Positions 23,910 through 31,583 of a DNA stretch of 64,000 nt are shown in pieces. The notes beneath the pieces were generated by a model. That model saw only the letters and a list, made by a program, of their open reading frames with translations. It was not told the DNA's origin and did no database searches. The stretch covers positions 1 through 64,000 of the forward strand of contig NZ_BMUL01000018.1 of NCBI RefSeq assembly GCF_014650175.1. The letters are read 5' to 3'. Origin of the DNA: Streptomyces termitum (GTDB taxonomy: Bacteria; Actinomycetota; Actinomycetes; Streptomycetales; Streptomycetaceae). Within the stretch, counting starts at the first letter, position 1; each line of letters begins with the position of its first letter. The position numbers were made by a program, and so were the translations under genes.

Positions 23910-24764
23910 ATGCCCATTGACGCCGCCAAGGCCCTCGCCGCCGAACCCCGCAGCGCCGAGATCGCCTGGGACCACAAGGACGTGCAGCTCTACCACCTCG
24001 GGCTCGGCGCCGGCACCCCCGCCACCGACCCCGCCGAACTGCGCTACACCCTCGAATCCCGGCTCCACGTGCTGCCCAGCTTCGCCACCGTCGCCGGCGC
24101 CGGCATGGGAGTCGTCGGCGGCCTCTCCGCCCCCGGCATCGACATCGACCTCGCCGCCGTCCTGCACGGCGGCCAGTCGATCACCCTGCACCGCCCGCTG
24201 CCCACCGGCGGCCGGGCCGTCTCCACCTCCCGCGTCGCCGCCGTCTACGACAAGGGCAAGGCCGCCATCCTCGTCCTGCGCTCCGAGGCGGCCGACGACG
24301 ACGGCCCGCTGTGGACCTCCGACGCCCAGATCTTCGTCCGCGGCGAGGGCGGCTGGGGCGGCGACCGCGGCCCCTCCGACCGCCTCCCGTTCCCCGAGCG
24401 CGCCCCCGACCGGACCGTCGAGCGGCCCGTCCGCGAGGAGCAGGCCCTGCTCTACCGGCTCTCCGGCGACTGGAACCCGCTCCACGCCGACCCCGACTTC
24501 GCGAAGCTCGCCGGTTTCGACCGGCCCATCCTGCACGGCCTGTGCACCTACGGCATGACCCTCAAGGCCGTCGTCGACACCCTCCTCGACGGCGACGTCA
24601 CCCGGGTCCGCGCCTACCGCACCCGCTTCGCCGGGATCGTCTTCCCCGGCGAGACCCTCCGCCTCCGGATGTGGGCCGACGCGGGGCGCGTCCAGGTCGC
24701 GGTCACCGCCGCCGACCGCGACGACGCCCCCGTCCTCGCCGACACGGTCGTCGAACACTCCTGA
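23910..24764 (+). CDS. MaoC-type (R)-specific enoyl-CoA hydratase, double hot-dog
   Basis: The 284-residue protein has the length of two-hot-dog hydratase-2 proteins. The catalytic signature YRLSGDWNPLHADPDFA, holding the Asp/His pair, is in the C-terminal half, followed by ILHGLCTYGM. It hydrates trans-2-enoyl-CoA. The size and context resemble mycobacterial Rv3538 of cholesterol side-chain degradation. ATG 23910 follows GAGGAG. It is the first gene of an operon with the alcohol dehydrogenase and SDR genes. Confidence 0.88.
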   Translation: MPIDAAKALAAEPRSAEIAWDHKDVQLYHLGLGAGTPATDPAELRYTLESRLHVLPSFATVAGAGMGVVGGLSAPGIDIDLAAVLHGGQSITLHRPLPTGGRAVSTSRVAAVYDKGKAAILVLRSEAADDDGPLWTSDAQIFVRGEGGWGGDRGPSDRLPFPERAPDRTVERPVREEQALLYRLSGDWNPLHADPDFAKLAGFDRPILHGLCTYGMTLKAVVDTLLDGDVTRVRAYRTRFAGIVFPGETLRLRMWADAGRVQVAVTAADRDDAPVLADTVVEHS

Positions 24765-24789
24765 TCCGCACGCTGATTGGAGCCGCACC

Positions 24790-25866
24790 ATGCGCGCAGC
24801 CGTACTGCACGAGATCGGCCAGGACAAACTGGAGGTCCTCGACGACGTCGAGGCGGTGGGCTTCGGCCCCGGCAAGGTGCGGATCCGGGTCCGGGCCACC
24901 GGCCTGTGCCACTCGGACGTCTCCGCCATGAGCGGCGTCCTGCCGCAGCCCGCGCCCTTCGTCCCCGGCCACGAGGGCGCGGGCGAGATCCTCGACGTCG
25001 GCGACGGCGTCACCCACCTCGCCCCCGGTCAGCGGGTGCTGCTCTGCTGGCTGCCCGCCTGCGGCGCCTGCCCCGCCTGCCGGCGCGGCCAGTCCCAGCT
25101 CTGCCTGGCCGGCTTCATGAACGCCGGCACCCCCAACTTCAAGCGCCCCGGCGGCGACGTCTTCGGCTTCGCCGGCACCGGCACCTTCACCGAGGAGGTC
25201 GTCGTCGACGCGGGCTGCGCCGTCCCGATCCCCGACGACGTGCCCTTCGACATCGCCGCTCTCATCGGCTGCGGCGTCACCACCGGCCTCGGCGCCGCCG
25301 TCAACACCGCCAAGGTGGAGGCCGGTTCGTCGGTCGCCGTCATCGGCTGCGGCGGCGTCGGCATCTCCGCGATCCAGGGCGCGAAGCTCCAGGGTGCCGC
25401 CCAGATCGTCGCCGTCGACCCGGTCGAGTCCCGCCGCGAGGCCGCGCTCCGCTTCGGCGCCACCGAGGCCGTCGCCCCCGAGGCGCTCGCCGACGCCAAG
25501 CAGCGGATCACCGGCGGCGAGGGCTTCGACTACGTCTTCGAGGTCGTCGGCAGGTCCGCCACCGCCCGCACCGCCTACGAGACCACCCGGCGCGGCGGCA
25601 CCCTCTGCGTGGTCGGCGCCGGAGCCCTCGACGACTTCCTCCAGTTCAACATGTTCGAGCTGTTCTTCGACGAGAAGCGGATCCTGCCCTCCATGTACGG
25701 CGGCGGCGACGTGCTGCGCTCGTACGAGCGGACCATCGCGCTCTGGCGGGCGGGCCGCGTCGACCTGGAGTCGCTCATCACCCACCGGGTCCCGCTGGCG
25801 GGCGTCAACGAGGCCCTGGAGCAGATGCGGACCGGCGTCGCCCTGCGCACCTGCATCGAGATCTGA
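24790..25866 (+). CDS. Zinc-dependent alcohol dehydrogenase (MDR family)
   Basis: The 358-residue protein has catalytic zinc ligands in GLCHSD and VPGHEGAGE, a structural zinc loop with four Cys (CGACPACRRGQSQLC) and a Rossmann motif GCGGVGISAIQGAKLQGA followed by an Asp (AVDPV), which indicates NAD rather than NADP. It likely oxidises an alcohol formed on a steroid or terpenoid side chain. It lies 25 bases after the hydratase gene and 11 before the SDR gene. Confidence 0.92.
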   Translation: MRAAVLHEIGQDKLEVLDDVEAVGFGPGKVRIRVRATGLCHSDVSAMSGVLPQPAPFVPGHEGAGEILDVGDGVTHLAPGQRVLLCWLPACGACPACRRGQSQLCLAGFMNAGTPNFKRPGGDVFGFAGTGTFTEEVVVDAGCAVPIPDDVPFDIAALIGCGVTTGLGAAVNTAKVEAGSSVAVIGCGGVGISAIQGAKLQGAAQIVAVDPVESRREAALRFGATEAVAPEALADAKQRITGGEGFDYVFEVVGRSATARTAYETTRRGGTLCVVGAGALDDFLQFNMFELFFDEKRILPSMYGGGDVLRSYERTIALWRAGRVDLESLITHRVPLAGVNEALEQMRTGVALRTCIEI

Positions 25867-25877
25867 GGAGACCCGAC

Positions 25878-26822
25878 ATGTCACGTCCGCTCGACGGACT
25901 GAGCGCGATCGTCACCGGCGCCGGGCGCGGCCTCGGCCGCGCCGAGGCCCTCGAACTGGCCCGGCTCGGCGCCGCCGTCGTCGTCAACGACTACGGGCAG
26001 CCCGGCCGGGACGGCTCCGGGGAGGCGTCGGCCGCCCCCGCGGAGGAGGTCGCCGCCGAGATCACCGCGGCCGGCGGCCGGGCCGTCGCCCACCTCGGCG
26101 ACGTCTCCGACTTCGAGACCGCGCGGGGCATGGTCGACCTCGCGGTCGCCGAGTTCGGCAAGCTCGACGTCCTGGTCAACAACGCGGGCATCCTGCGCGA
26201 CCGGATGGTCTTCTCGATGAGCGAGGACGAGTGGGACTCGGTGATCCGCGTCCACCTCAAGGGCCACTTCAACACCACCCATTTCGCCGCCGTGCACTGG
26301 CGGGGCCGCGCCAAGGCGGGGGAGACCGGCGTCTACGGCCGGATCGTCAACACCTCCTCCGAGGCGTTCCTCGCCGGTTCCGCCGGACAGCCCAACTACG
26401 CGGCGGCCAAGGGCGGCATCGTCGGCCTCACCACCTCCACCGCGCTCGCGCTCGCCCGCTACGGGGTGACCGCCAACGCCATCTGCCCGCGCGCCCGCAC
26501 CCGGATGACCGAGGACGTCTTCGCCGGCTTCGCCGAGCCCGCGGGAGAGAACGACCTCGATCCGCTGTCGCCCGAGCACGTGGCGCCGCTCGTCGGCTAC
26601 CTCGCCTCGCCGGCCGCGGCCCGGGTCAACGGGCAGCTGCTCGTCGTCCACGGCGGGATGGTCGCGGTCGTCGAGCGGCCCCGGGTGGCGGCCAAGTTCG
26701 ACACCGCCAAGGAGGTCTTCGGCCACGAGGAACTGGACGGACTGCTCACGCCGTACTTCGCGGAGCGCCCGGCCACAGAGACCTTCGCGGCCTCCGAGGT
26801 CCTCGGCCTGAAGAAGGGCTGA
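25878..26822 (+). CDS. Short-chain dehydrogenase, 3-hydroxyacyl-CoA dehydrogenase type
   Basis: The 314-residue protein has the nucleotide motif TGAGRGLG, NNAG, a catalytic Ser region NTSSEAFLAG and YAAAK. It is longer than a typical 250-residue SDR, having a ~60-residue C-terminal extension as in the dehydrogenase part of peroxisomal-type multifunctional enzyme 2. With the MaoC hydratase two genes upstream it rebuilds that (R)-specific hydratase/dehydrogenase pair as separate proteins. ATG 25878 follows GAGGAG. Confidence 0.9.
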   Translation: MSRPLDGLSAIVTGAGRGLGRAEALELARLGAAVVVNDYGQPGRDGSGEASAAPAEEVAAEITAAGGRAVAHLGDVSDFETARGMVDLAVAEFGKLDVLVNNAGILRDRMVFSMSEDEWDSVIRVHLKGHFNTTHFAAVHWRGRAKAGETGVYGRIVNTSSEAFLAGSAGQPNYAAAKGGIVGLTTSTALALARYGVTANAICPRARTRMTEDVFAGFAEPAGENDLDPLSPEHVAPLVGYLASPAAARVNGQLLVVHGGMVAVVERPRVAAKFDTAKEVFGHEELDGLLTPYFAERPATETFAASEVLGLKKG

Positions 26823-26870
26823 GCCGCCGGGGACGGCAGGGGAGAAGAGAAGGAAGAGACAGGGGACGGC

Positions 26871-26904
26871 GCGGGGCCCCGGGGAGCGATCCCCGGGGCC
26901 CCGC
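26871..26904 (+). terminator. Perfect 15-bp hairpin terminator
   Basis: GCGGGGCCCCGGGGA pairs with 26890-26904 around a GCGA loop, about 50 bases past the SDR stop. It separates the operon from the convergent small gene. Confidence 0.85.
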
Positions 26905-26921
26905 GTTCCGTGGCGGCGCGG

Positions 26922-27080
26922 TCACGCCCCCGCGGAAACCGTCCGGCGCTCCTCCTCGCGGCGGTGCCGGCCGTGCGGCGCGGAGGAGGCGGGCTCCTCC
27001 ACGGGGGCCGCCTGGCCCCGGTGCCGTCCGGCACCCGTGTCCCGCGACTCCTCCGCCGTCTCCGTGCTGTTCTCCGTCAT
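26922..27080 (-). CDS. Small His/Arg-rich hypothetical protein
   Basis: The 52-residue protein begins MTENSTETAEESRDT and holds two similar words, GRHRG and HGRHRREEERR, in an otherwise disordered acidic/basic sequence. ATG 27080 follows GGGGTGAG by seven bases. It lies 53 bases downstream of the propeller gene on the same strand, so it is probably cotranscribed. Similar tiny GRHR-containing proteins occur in other Streptomyces; no function is known to me. It could in principle be a peptide precursor, but no maturation enzyme is near. Confidence 0.6.
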   Translation of the reverse strand: MTENSTETAEESRDTGAGRHRGQAAPVEEPASSAPHGRHRREEERRTVSAGA

Positions 27081-27133
27081 GGTCGTACTCACCCCGTTGA
27101 CTTGCTCGTGCCGTGCATGGTGCGGGCGCGAGT

Positions 27134-28315
27134 CTAGCCAGCGGGCCGACCGTCCGTCAGCGGCGCCTGCTGGAGCGGGACGGGCCGCAGCGGGAGCGCC
27201 GGGGCGGCGCCGGCCCCGGCGGCGGACTCCGCCCCCGGCTCCCGGCCGGGCTCCGGCTCCGGCTCCGGAGGCACCGTCAGACCGGCCAGCGCGCAGGGCA
27301 GTTCGGGCGTCGAGCACGGCAGCCTCAGGACGCCCTCCGGCGACCAGGTCCCGGCCCCCGCCAGCCACCCGGGCGGCGCCGCCACCTGGTGCATCCGCCG
27401 CCCCGACGGCCGCCACAGCCCCACCCAGGAACCGGCCGCCGCGTCGATCCGCAGCGCCACCCCGCAGCTCTCCGGCATCAGCACCTGCCCCGGCTGCACC
27501 GCGAAGGGCGTCACCGCCGCGTCGTCCAGCCGCAGGCACTCGGGGAACCGCACCGGCAGCAGGCTCCCCAGCACCCCCCAGCCGAGCCGCTCGTGCCCCG
27601 GCGAGGGGGCGTCCGACCGGATCAGCAGGAGTCCGCTGTCCGGGTCGGCGAGCAGCAGCCGGTCGTCACTCGTCTCGGTGATCTGGAGCAGCGGCGACAT
27701 CTCGCCGCCCCGCTCCAGGTCCACCGCGACCGCCTTCACCGGCCCGTCGCCGAGCCGCCGGTCCAGGGCCAGCATCCGGCCCGTGCGGTCCAGCCAGACC
27801 CCGCCCGTGCAGCGGCCCGGCAGCTCCGCGATCCGCTCGGGCCCGAAGGCGCCGCCCGCCACCAGCCACAGGGTGGTGGTCTCGGGACCGGCGTACAGGG
27901 CGTAGGCGCAGATGCCGTCCGGGGAGGGCGGCAGCAGCTCCAGCCGGCCGGGACCGGGCACCTCGACCGCGCCGAGCCGCAGCTCGCCGGTGCCGGGCCC
28001 GGTCGGGTACAGCAGCGAGAGGGTGTGGCGCCGGCCGTCCACCCGGCGGCAGACCAGGACCCGGCCGTCGGCGAGCGGCGCCAGCTGCGCGTCCGCGTCC
28101 TCCGGCTGGTCGAGGGGGAGCGGCACGGCGTACGGCTCCGGGCCGTCGAGGGTCCAGCGCTCCGCGTACAGGGCGTCCCCGGTGCCCGCCAGCCGGGCGG
28201 CGTAGGCGCCGTTCGCGGTGGTCGCGAAGCCCGCCGGGCGGGGGACGGCCGTCCCCGCACGGGCGCCCTCCTCGTCGCCGTCCTCGGCCGCGGTCTCGAT
28301 GGCACACGCTGTCAT
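27134..28315 (-). CDS. Beta-propeller-like hypothetical protein
   Basis: The 393-residue protein has repeated strands ending in short turns (LADGRVLVCRRVDGRRHTLS, LLLADPDSGLLLIRSD, VWLDRTGRMLALDRRLGDG), resembling WD40/TolB-like blades. A Pro/Glu-rich C-terminal tail follows. There is no signal peptide, so it is probably cytoplasmic. ATG 28315 follows GGAGGTGA. The family is conserved in Streptomyces by impression only; no catalytic residues are evident. Confidence 0.78.
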   Translation of the reverse strand: MTACAIETAAEDGDEEGARAGTAVPRPAGFATTANGAYAARLAGTGDALYAERWTLDGPEPYAVPLPLDQPEDADAQLAPLADGRVLVCRRVDGRRHTLSLLYPTGPGTGELRLGAVEVPGPGRLELLPPSPDGICAYALYAGPETTTLWLVAGGAFGPERIAELPGRCTGGVWLDRTGRMLALDRRLGDGPVKAVAVDLERGGEMSPLLQITETSDDRLLLADPDSGLLLIRSDAPSPGHERLGWGVLGSLLPVRFPECLRLDDAAVTPFAVQPGQVLMPESCGVALRIDAAAGSWVGLWRPSGRRMHQVAAPPGWLAGAGTWSPEGVLRLPCSTPELPCALAGLTVPPEPEPEPGREPGAESAAGAGAAPALPLRPVPLQQAPLTDGRPAG

Positions 28316-28458
28316 CGACTCGTCACCTCCGGCCACGAAGCTAGTTTTCGCACTTCCTGCCGAACAACACGAGCCCCCGCACTTCACACATAAGGGTGGT
28401 GGTCGCGTCGTTCCGTCGAGCGGAGGGGGCCGGTTGTGCTGATGGGGTCAGGGGTACG

Positions 28459-28477
28459 TAAGGTAAGGCGAACCTAA
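28459..28477. promoter_or_regulatory. Iron box (DmdR1/IdeR-type)
   Basis: TAAGGTAAGGCGAACCTAA matches the 19-bp IdeR/DmdR1 consensus TTAGGTTAGGCTAACCTAA at 16 positions. It lies 78 bases before the siderophore-binding gene, which should thus be induced by iron starvation. Confidence 0.85.
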
Positions 28478-28554
28478 GCGGACCTTCCGGCTCCGCTCCG
28501 GTCCGCCCGTCCGCCGTCCCACCTCGACGTACGCCATCGAAGAGGAGCCTTCCG

Positions 28555-29589
28555 ATGTCCCTCCGCCGCCGCGGCACCGCCGCCGCCGTCGCCCTCGCCG
28601 CCGCGCTCTCCCTCGCGGCCTGCGGAGGGGGCGACGGCTCGTCCAGCGCCTCCGAGAAGGAGGACACGGCGAAGAAGAAGGACGTCGCCACCGGCGGCAA
28701 GGACTTCGGCGACGCGGCCGCCAAGACCGCCGCCCTGGGCACCGACGCCAAGCCGGGCCAGTTCCCCCGCACCCTCACCCACGCCATGGGCAAGAGCGAG
28801 ATCAAGGCCGCCCCCAAGCGGGTCGTCGTCCTCGACGTCGGCGAGCTCGACAACGTCGTCTCCCTCGGCGTCCAGCCCGTCGGCTACGCCCCCTCCGAGG
28901 GCGACGACGGCATCCCCGGCTACCTCGCCAAGGACGCCGGCAGCCCCAAGTCGGTCGGCACCATCAACAACCTCAACCTGGAGGCGATCGCCAACCTCCA
29001 GCCCGACCTCATCCTCGGCAGCCAGCTCCGCGCCGCCGACAAGTACGACGAGCTGTCGAAGATCGCCCCCACCGTCTTCTCCATCCGCCCGGGCTTCACC
29101 TGGAAGGAGAACTACCTCCTCAACGCCGCCGCGCTCGACAAGACCGCCGAGGCGAAGGAGAAGCTCGCCGCGTACGAGACCAAGGCGAAGCAGCTCGGCA
29201 CGGACGTCGGCCCGAACAAGCCGACCATCTCGATGGTCCGCTACCTCCCCGGCAAGATCCGCCTCTACGCGAAGGCGTCCTTCATCGGCACCATCCTGGA
29301 GGACACCGGCCTGCCCCGGCCGAAGAACCAGCAGGTGAACGAACTCGCCGTCGAGGTCAGCCCGGAGAAGATCGACCAGGCCGACGGCGACTGGATCTTC
29401 ACCGGCGTCTACGGCGAGGCGAAGGCCACCAAGAAGGACGCCGCCCAGGGCAACCCGCTCTGGAAGAACCTCAAGGCCGTCAAGGCCGGCCAGGCCAAGG
29501 ACGTCCCGGACGAGACCTGGTACCTCGGCCTCGGCGTGACCGCCGCGAACAGCGTCCTCGACGACCTGCGCGCGGACCTGGTGAAGTAA
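28555..29589 (+). CDS. Iron-siderophore ABC transporter substrate-binding lipoprotein
   Basis: The 344-residue protein has a lipoprotein signal peptide with lipobox LAAC, a Ser/Lys linker and a FecB/FhuD-type fold: HAMGKSEIKAAPKRVVVLDV, GELDNVVSLGVQPVGYAP, NLEAIANLQPDLILGSQLR. It would capture a ferric siderophore on the outer face of the membrane. It stands alone, without permease or ATPase genes, and must share a transporter encoded elsewhere. It is controlled by the iron box at 28459. Confidence 0.92.
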   Translation: MSLRRRGTAAAVALAAALSLAACGGGDGSSSASEKEDTAKKKDVATGGKDFGDAAAKTAALGTDAKPGQFPRTLTHAMGKSEIKAAPKRVVVLDVGELDNVVSLGVQPVGYAPSEGDDGIPGYLAKDAGSPKSVGTINNLNLEAIANLQPDLILGSQLRAADKYDELSKIAPTVFSIRPGFTWKENYLLNAAALDKTAEAKEKLAAYETKAKQLGTDVGPNKPTISMVRYLPGKIRLYAKASFIGTILEDTGLPRPKNQQVNELAVEVSPEKIDQADGDWIFTGVYGEAKATKKDAAQGNPLWKNLKAVKAGQAKDVPDETWYLGLGVTAANSVLDDLRADLVK

Positions 29590-29698
29590 CCGGCCCCTCC
29601 CTGGTCGCCCCGGCCGCCTTGGCTACCCAGGGCTCCCCGGCTTCCCCGGCCTTCCTGGCCACCCCGGTCACCCGGCCGGGACAGGCCGGGAAGGACCT

Positions 29699-29733
29699 TC
29701 CGCCGTACGGCCCTGCCGGGGCCGTACGGCGGA
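29699..29733 (+). terminator. 15-bp hairpin terminator
   Basis: TCCGCCGTACGGCCC (29699-29713) pairs perfectly with 29719-29733 around a 5-base loop, 110 bases after the lipoprotein stop. The gap 29590-29973 otherwise holds no gene, only this hairpin and the DnaA-box-like cluster. Confidence 0.7.
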
Positions 29734-29800
29734 GCCGTTTCCGGTGCCGTCCCCGGGGTGCTCGGGGTGTCCTCGGGAGTCGTCGTGGGGCCGTCGGGAG

Positions 29801-29931
29801 TCGTCCACAGGCCCGGACGGGGGAACGGCGGAGGCCGTCCACAGGGGAGGACGGGCGGGAACGGGGGATCGCCGGGAGTCGTCCACAGGCCGGGACGGGC
29901 GGGAACGGGGGCGCGGCCGGGGTTGTCCACA
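29801..29931 (+). repeat. Four DnaA-box-like sequences in degenerate ~44-bp repeats
   Basis: TCGTCCACA (29801), CCGTCCACA (29835), TCGTCCACA (29879) and TTGTCCACA (29923) lie in one orientation, spaced 34, 44 and 44 bp. The last is the exact Streptomyces DnaA box; the others differ by one or two bases at its variable 5' end. Each is followed by AGG and a GGGACGGGCGGGAACGGGGG-like segment, so this is also a degenerate tandem repeat. It lies between the terminator at 29699 and the Nif3 gene. Confidence 0.6.
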
Positions 29932-29973
29932 GGCCAGGACGGCCGGGCGCGCGGGACAGGTAGCCTTTCCTCC

Positions 29974-30843
29974 GTGCCCCGTCTGTCTGAAGTCATCGCC
30001 GAGCTCGACGCCCTCTGGCCGCCCCAGCGGGCCGAGTCGTGGGACGCCGTCGGCACCGTCTGCGGCGACCCCGACGCCGAGGTCACCCGGGTCCTCTTCG
30101 CGGTCGACCCCGTCCAGGAGATCGCCGACGAGGCCGTCGCGCTCGGCGCCGACCTCCTCGTCACCCACCACCCGCTCTACCTGCGGGGGACGACGACCGT
30201 CGCCGCCGGCCACTTCAAGGGCCGCGTCGTGCACACCCTGATCAAGAACGACGTCGCCCTGCACGTCGCCCACACCAACGCCGACACCGCCGACCCCGGC
30301 GTCTCCGACGCCCTCGCCGGTGCCCTCGGCCTGCGGGTCACCGGGCCGCTCGTCCCCGAGAACAACCTCGGCCGGATCTGCGAGCTCGACCGCCCCGAGA
30401 CCCTCGCCGACTTCGCCGCCCGCGCCGCGGCGCGGCTGCCCGCCACCGCGCAGGGCGTCCGCGTCGCCGGCGACCCCGGCGCGACCGTCCGCCGGGTCGC
30501 CGTCAGCGGCGGCTCCGGCGACAGCCTCTTCGACGCGGTGCGCGCCGCCGGTGTGGACGCCTTCCTCACCGCCGACCTGCGCCACCACCCCGTCTCCGAG
30601 GCCACCCAGCGCTCCCCGCTGGGCCTCGTCGACGCCGCCCACTGGGCCACCGAATGGCCCTGGTGCGAGCTGGCCGCCGCCCAGCTCGACGAGATCTCCG
30701 ACCGCCGCGGCTGGGACCTCCGCGTCCACGTCTCGAAGACGGTCACCGACCCCTGGTCCGCCCACTTCGTCCCCGCCGCCACCCCTCCGGAGGGCGCCTC
30801 GCACGCTCCCTCCGGCCACACCTCTCCTGGAGCCCCCAACTGA
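29974..30843 (+). CDS. Nif3-like dinuclear metal-centre protein
   Basis: The 289-residue protein has the Nif3 fold with metal-binding words LLVTHHPLYLRG, VAHTNADTAD and a C-terminal TADLRHHPVSEA, VDAAHWATEW. Family members form hexameric toroids; their substrate is uncertain (GTP cyclohydrolase I type 2 was proposed for some). GTG 29974 lies only 8 bases after a TAGCCT -10-like hexamer, so the mRNA leader is very short. It overlaps the zinc-ribbon gene start. Confidence 0.9.
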   Translation: MPRLSEVIAELDALWPPQRAESWDAVGTVCGDPDAEVTRVLFAVDPVQEIADEAVALGADLLVTHHPLYLRGTTTVAAGHFKGRVVHTLIKNDVALHVAHTNADTADPGVSDALAGALGLRVTGPLVPENNLGRICELDRPETLADFAARAAARLPATAQGVRVAGDPGATVRRVAVSGGSGDSLFDAVRAAGVDAFLTADLRHHPVSEATQRSPLGLVDAAHWATEWPWCELAAAQLDEISDRRGWDLRVHVSKTVTDPWSAHFVPAATPPEGASHAPSGHTSPGAPN

Positions 30844-31583
30844 ACGCCGCGCCCGCCGACCAGATCCGCCTCCTCGACGTCCAGGCCCTGGACGTCCGCC
30901 TCCAGCAGCTCGCCCACAAGCGCAGGGCGCTGCCCGAGCACGCGGAGATCGAGGCGCTGAGCAAGGACCTCAACCAGCTGCGCGACCTGCTCGTCGCCGC
31001 GCAGACCGAGGAGAGCGACTGCGCCCGCGAGCAGACCAAGGCCGAGCAGGACGTCGACCAGGTCCGCCAGCGCGCCGCCCGCGACCAGCAGCGGCTCGAC
31101 TCCGGTGCCGTCTCCTCCCCGAAGGACCTGGAGAACCTCCAGCGCGAGATCACCTCGCTCGCCAAGCGCCAGGGCGACCTGGAGGAGATCGTCCTGGAGG
31201 TCATGGAGCGCCGGGAGTCCGCGCAGGAGCGGGTCGGCGAGCTGACCGGCCGGGTCGACGCCGTCCAGGCCAAGACCGACGACGCCACCGGCCGCCGGGA
31301 CGCCGCGCAGACCGTCCTCGACGAGGAGGCCGCCACCGTCGCCAAGGAGCGCGAGGTCGTCGCCGGAGCCGTCCCCGCCGATCTGCTCAAGCTGTACGAG
31401 AAGCTGCGCGAGCAGCAGGGCGGCATCGGCGCGGCCCGCCTCTACCAGCGCAAGTGCGAGGGCTGCCACATCGAGCTCAACATCACCGAGCTCAACGAGG
31501 TGCGGGCCGCCGCCAAGGACACGGTCGTGCGCTGCGAGAACTGCCGCCGGATCCTCGTCCGCACGGCCGAGTCCGGCCTGTAA
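30840..31583 (+). CDS. Coiled-coil protein with C4 zinc ribbon, CTG start
   Basis: The 247-residue protein has a long coiled coil (~10-190, rich in heptads such as KDLENLQREITSLAKRQGDL) and a C-terminal zinc ribbon with two Cys pairs (KCEGCHIEL and RCENCRRIL). Homologues of this type occur in all Streptomyces next to nif3 and an RNase H gene. The conserved N-terminus NAAPADQIRLLDVQALD begins directly after a CTG that overlaps the upstream TGA (CTGA), with GGAG seven bases before. No in-frame ATG, GTG or TTG fits. CTG is thus the probable start. Confidence 0.88.
   Translation: MNAAPADQIRLLDVQALDVRLQQLAHKRRALPEHAEIEALSKDLNQLRDLLVAAQTEESDCAREQTKAEQDVDQVRQRAARDQQRLDSGAVSSPKDLENLQREITSLAKRQGDLEEIVLEVMERRESAQERVGELTGRVDAVQAKTDDATGRRDAAQTVLDEEAATVAKEREVVAGAVPADLLKLYEKLREQQGGIGAARLYQRKCEGCHIELNITELNEVRAAAKDTVVRCENCRRILVRTAESGL

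Noticed and set aside
26922..27080. The 52-residue GRHR protein as a RiPP precursor
   Set aside because: No modifying enzyme or leader-like motif is near; the propeller protein upstream shows no catalytic residues.
29801..29931. Interpretation of the DnaA-box cluster as the chromosomal origin
   Set aside because: Only four boxes, all in one orientation, and none of dnaA, dnaN, gyrB or rpmH is near.
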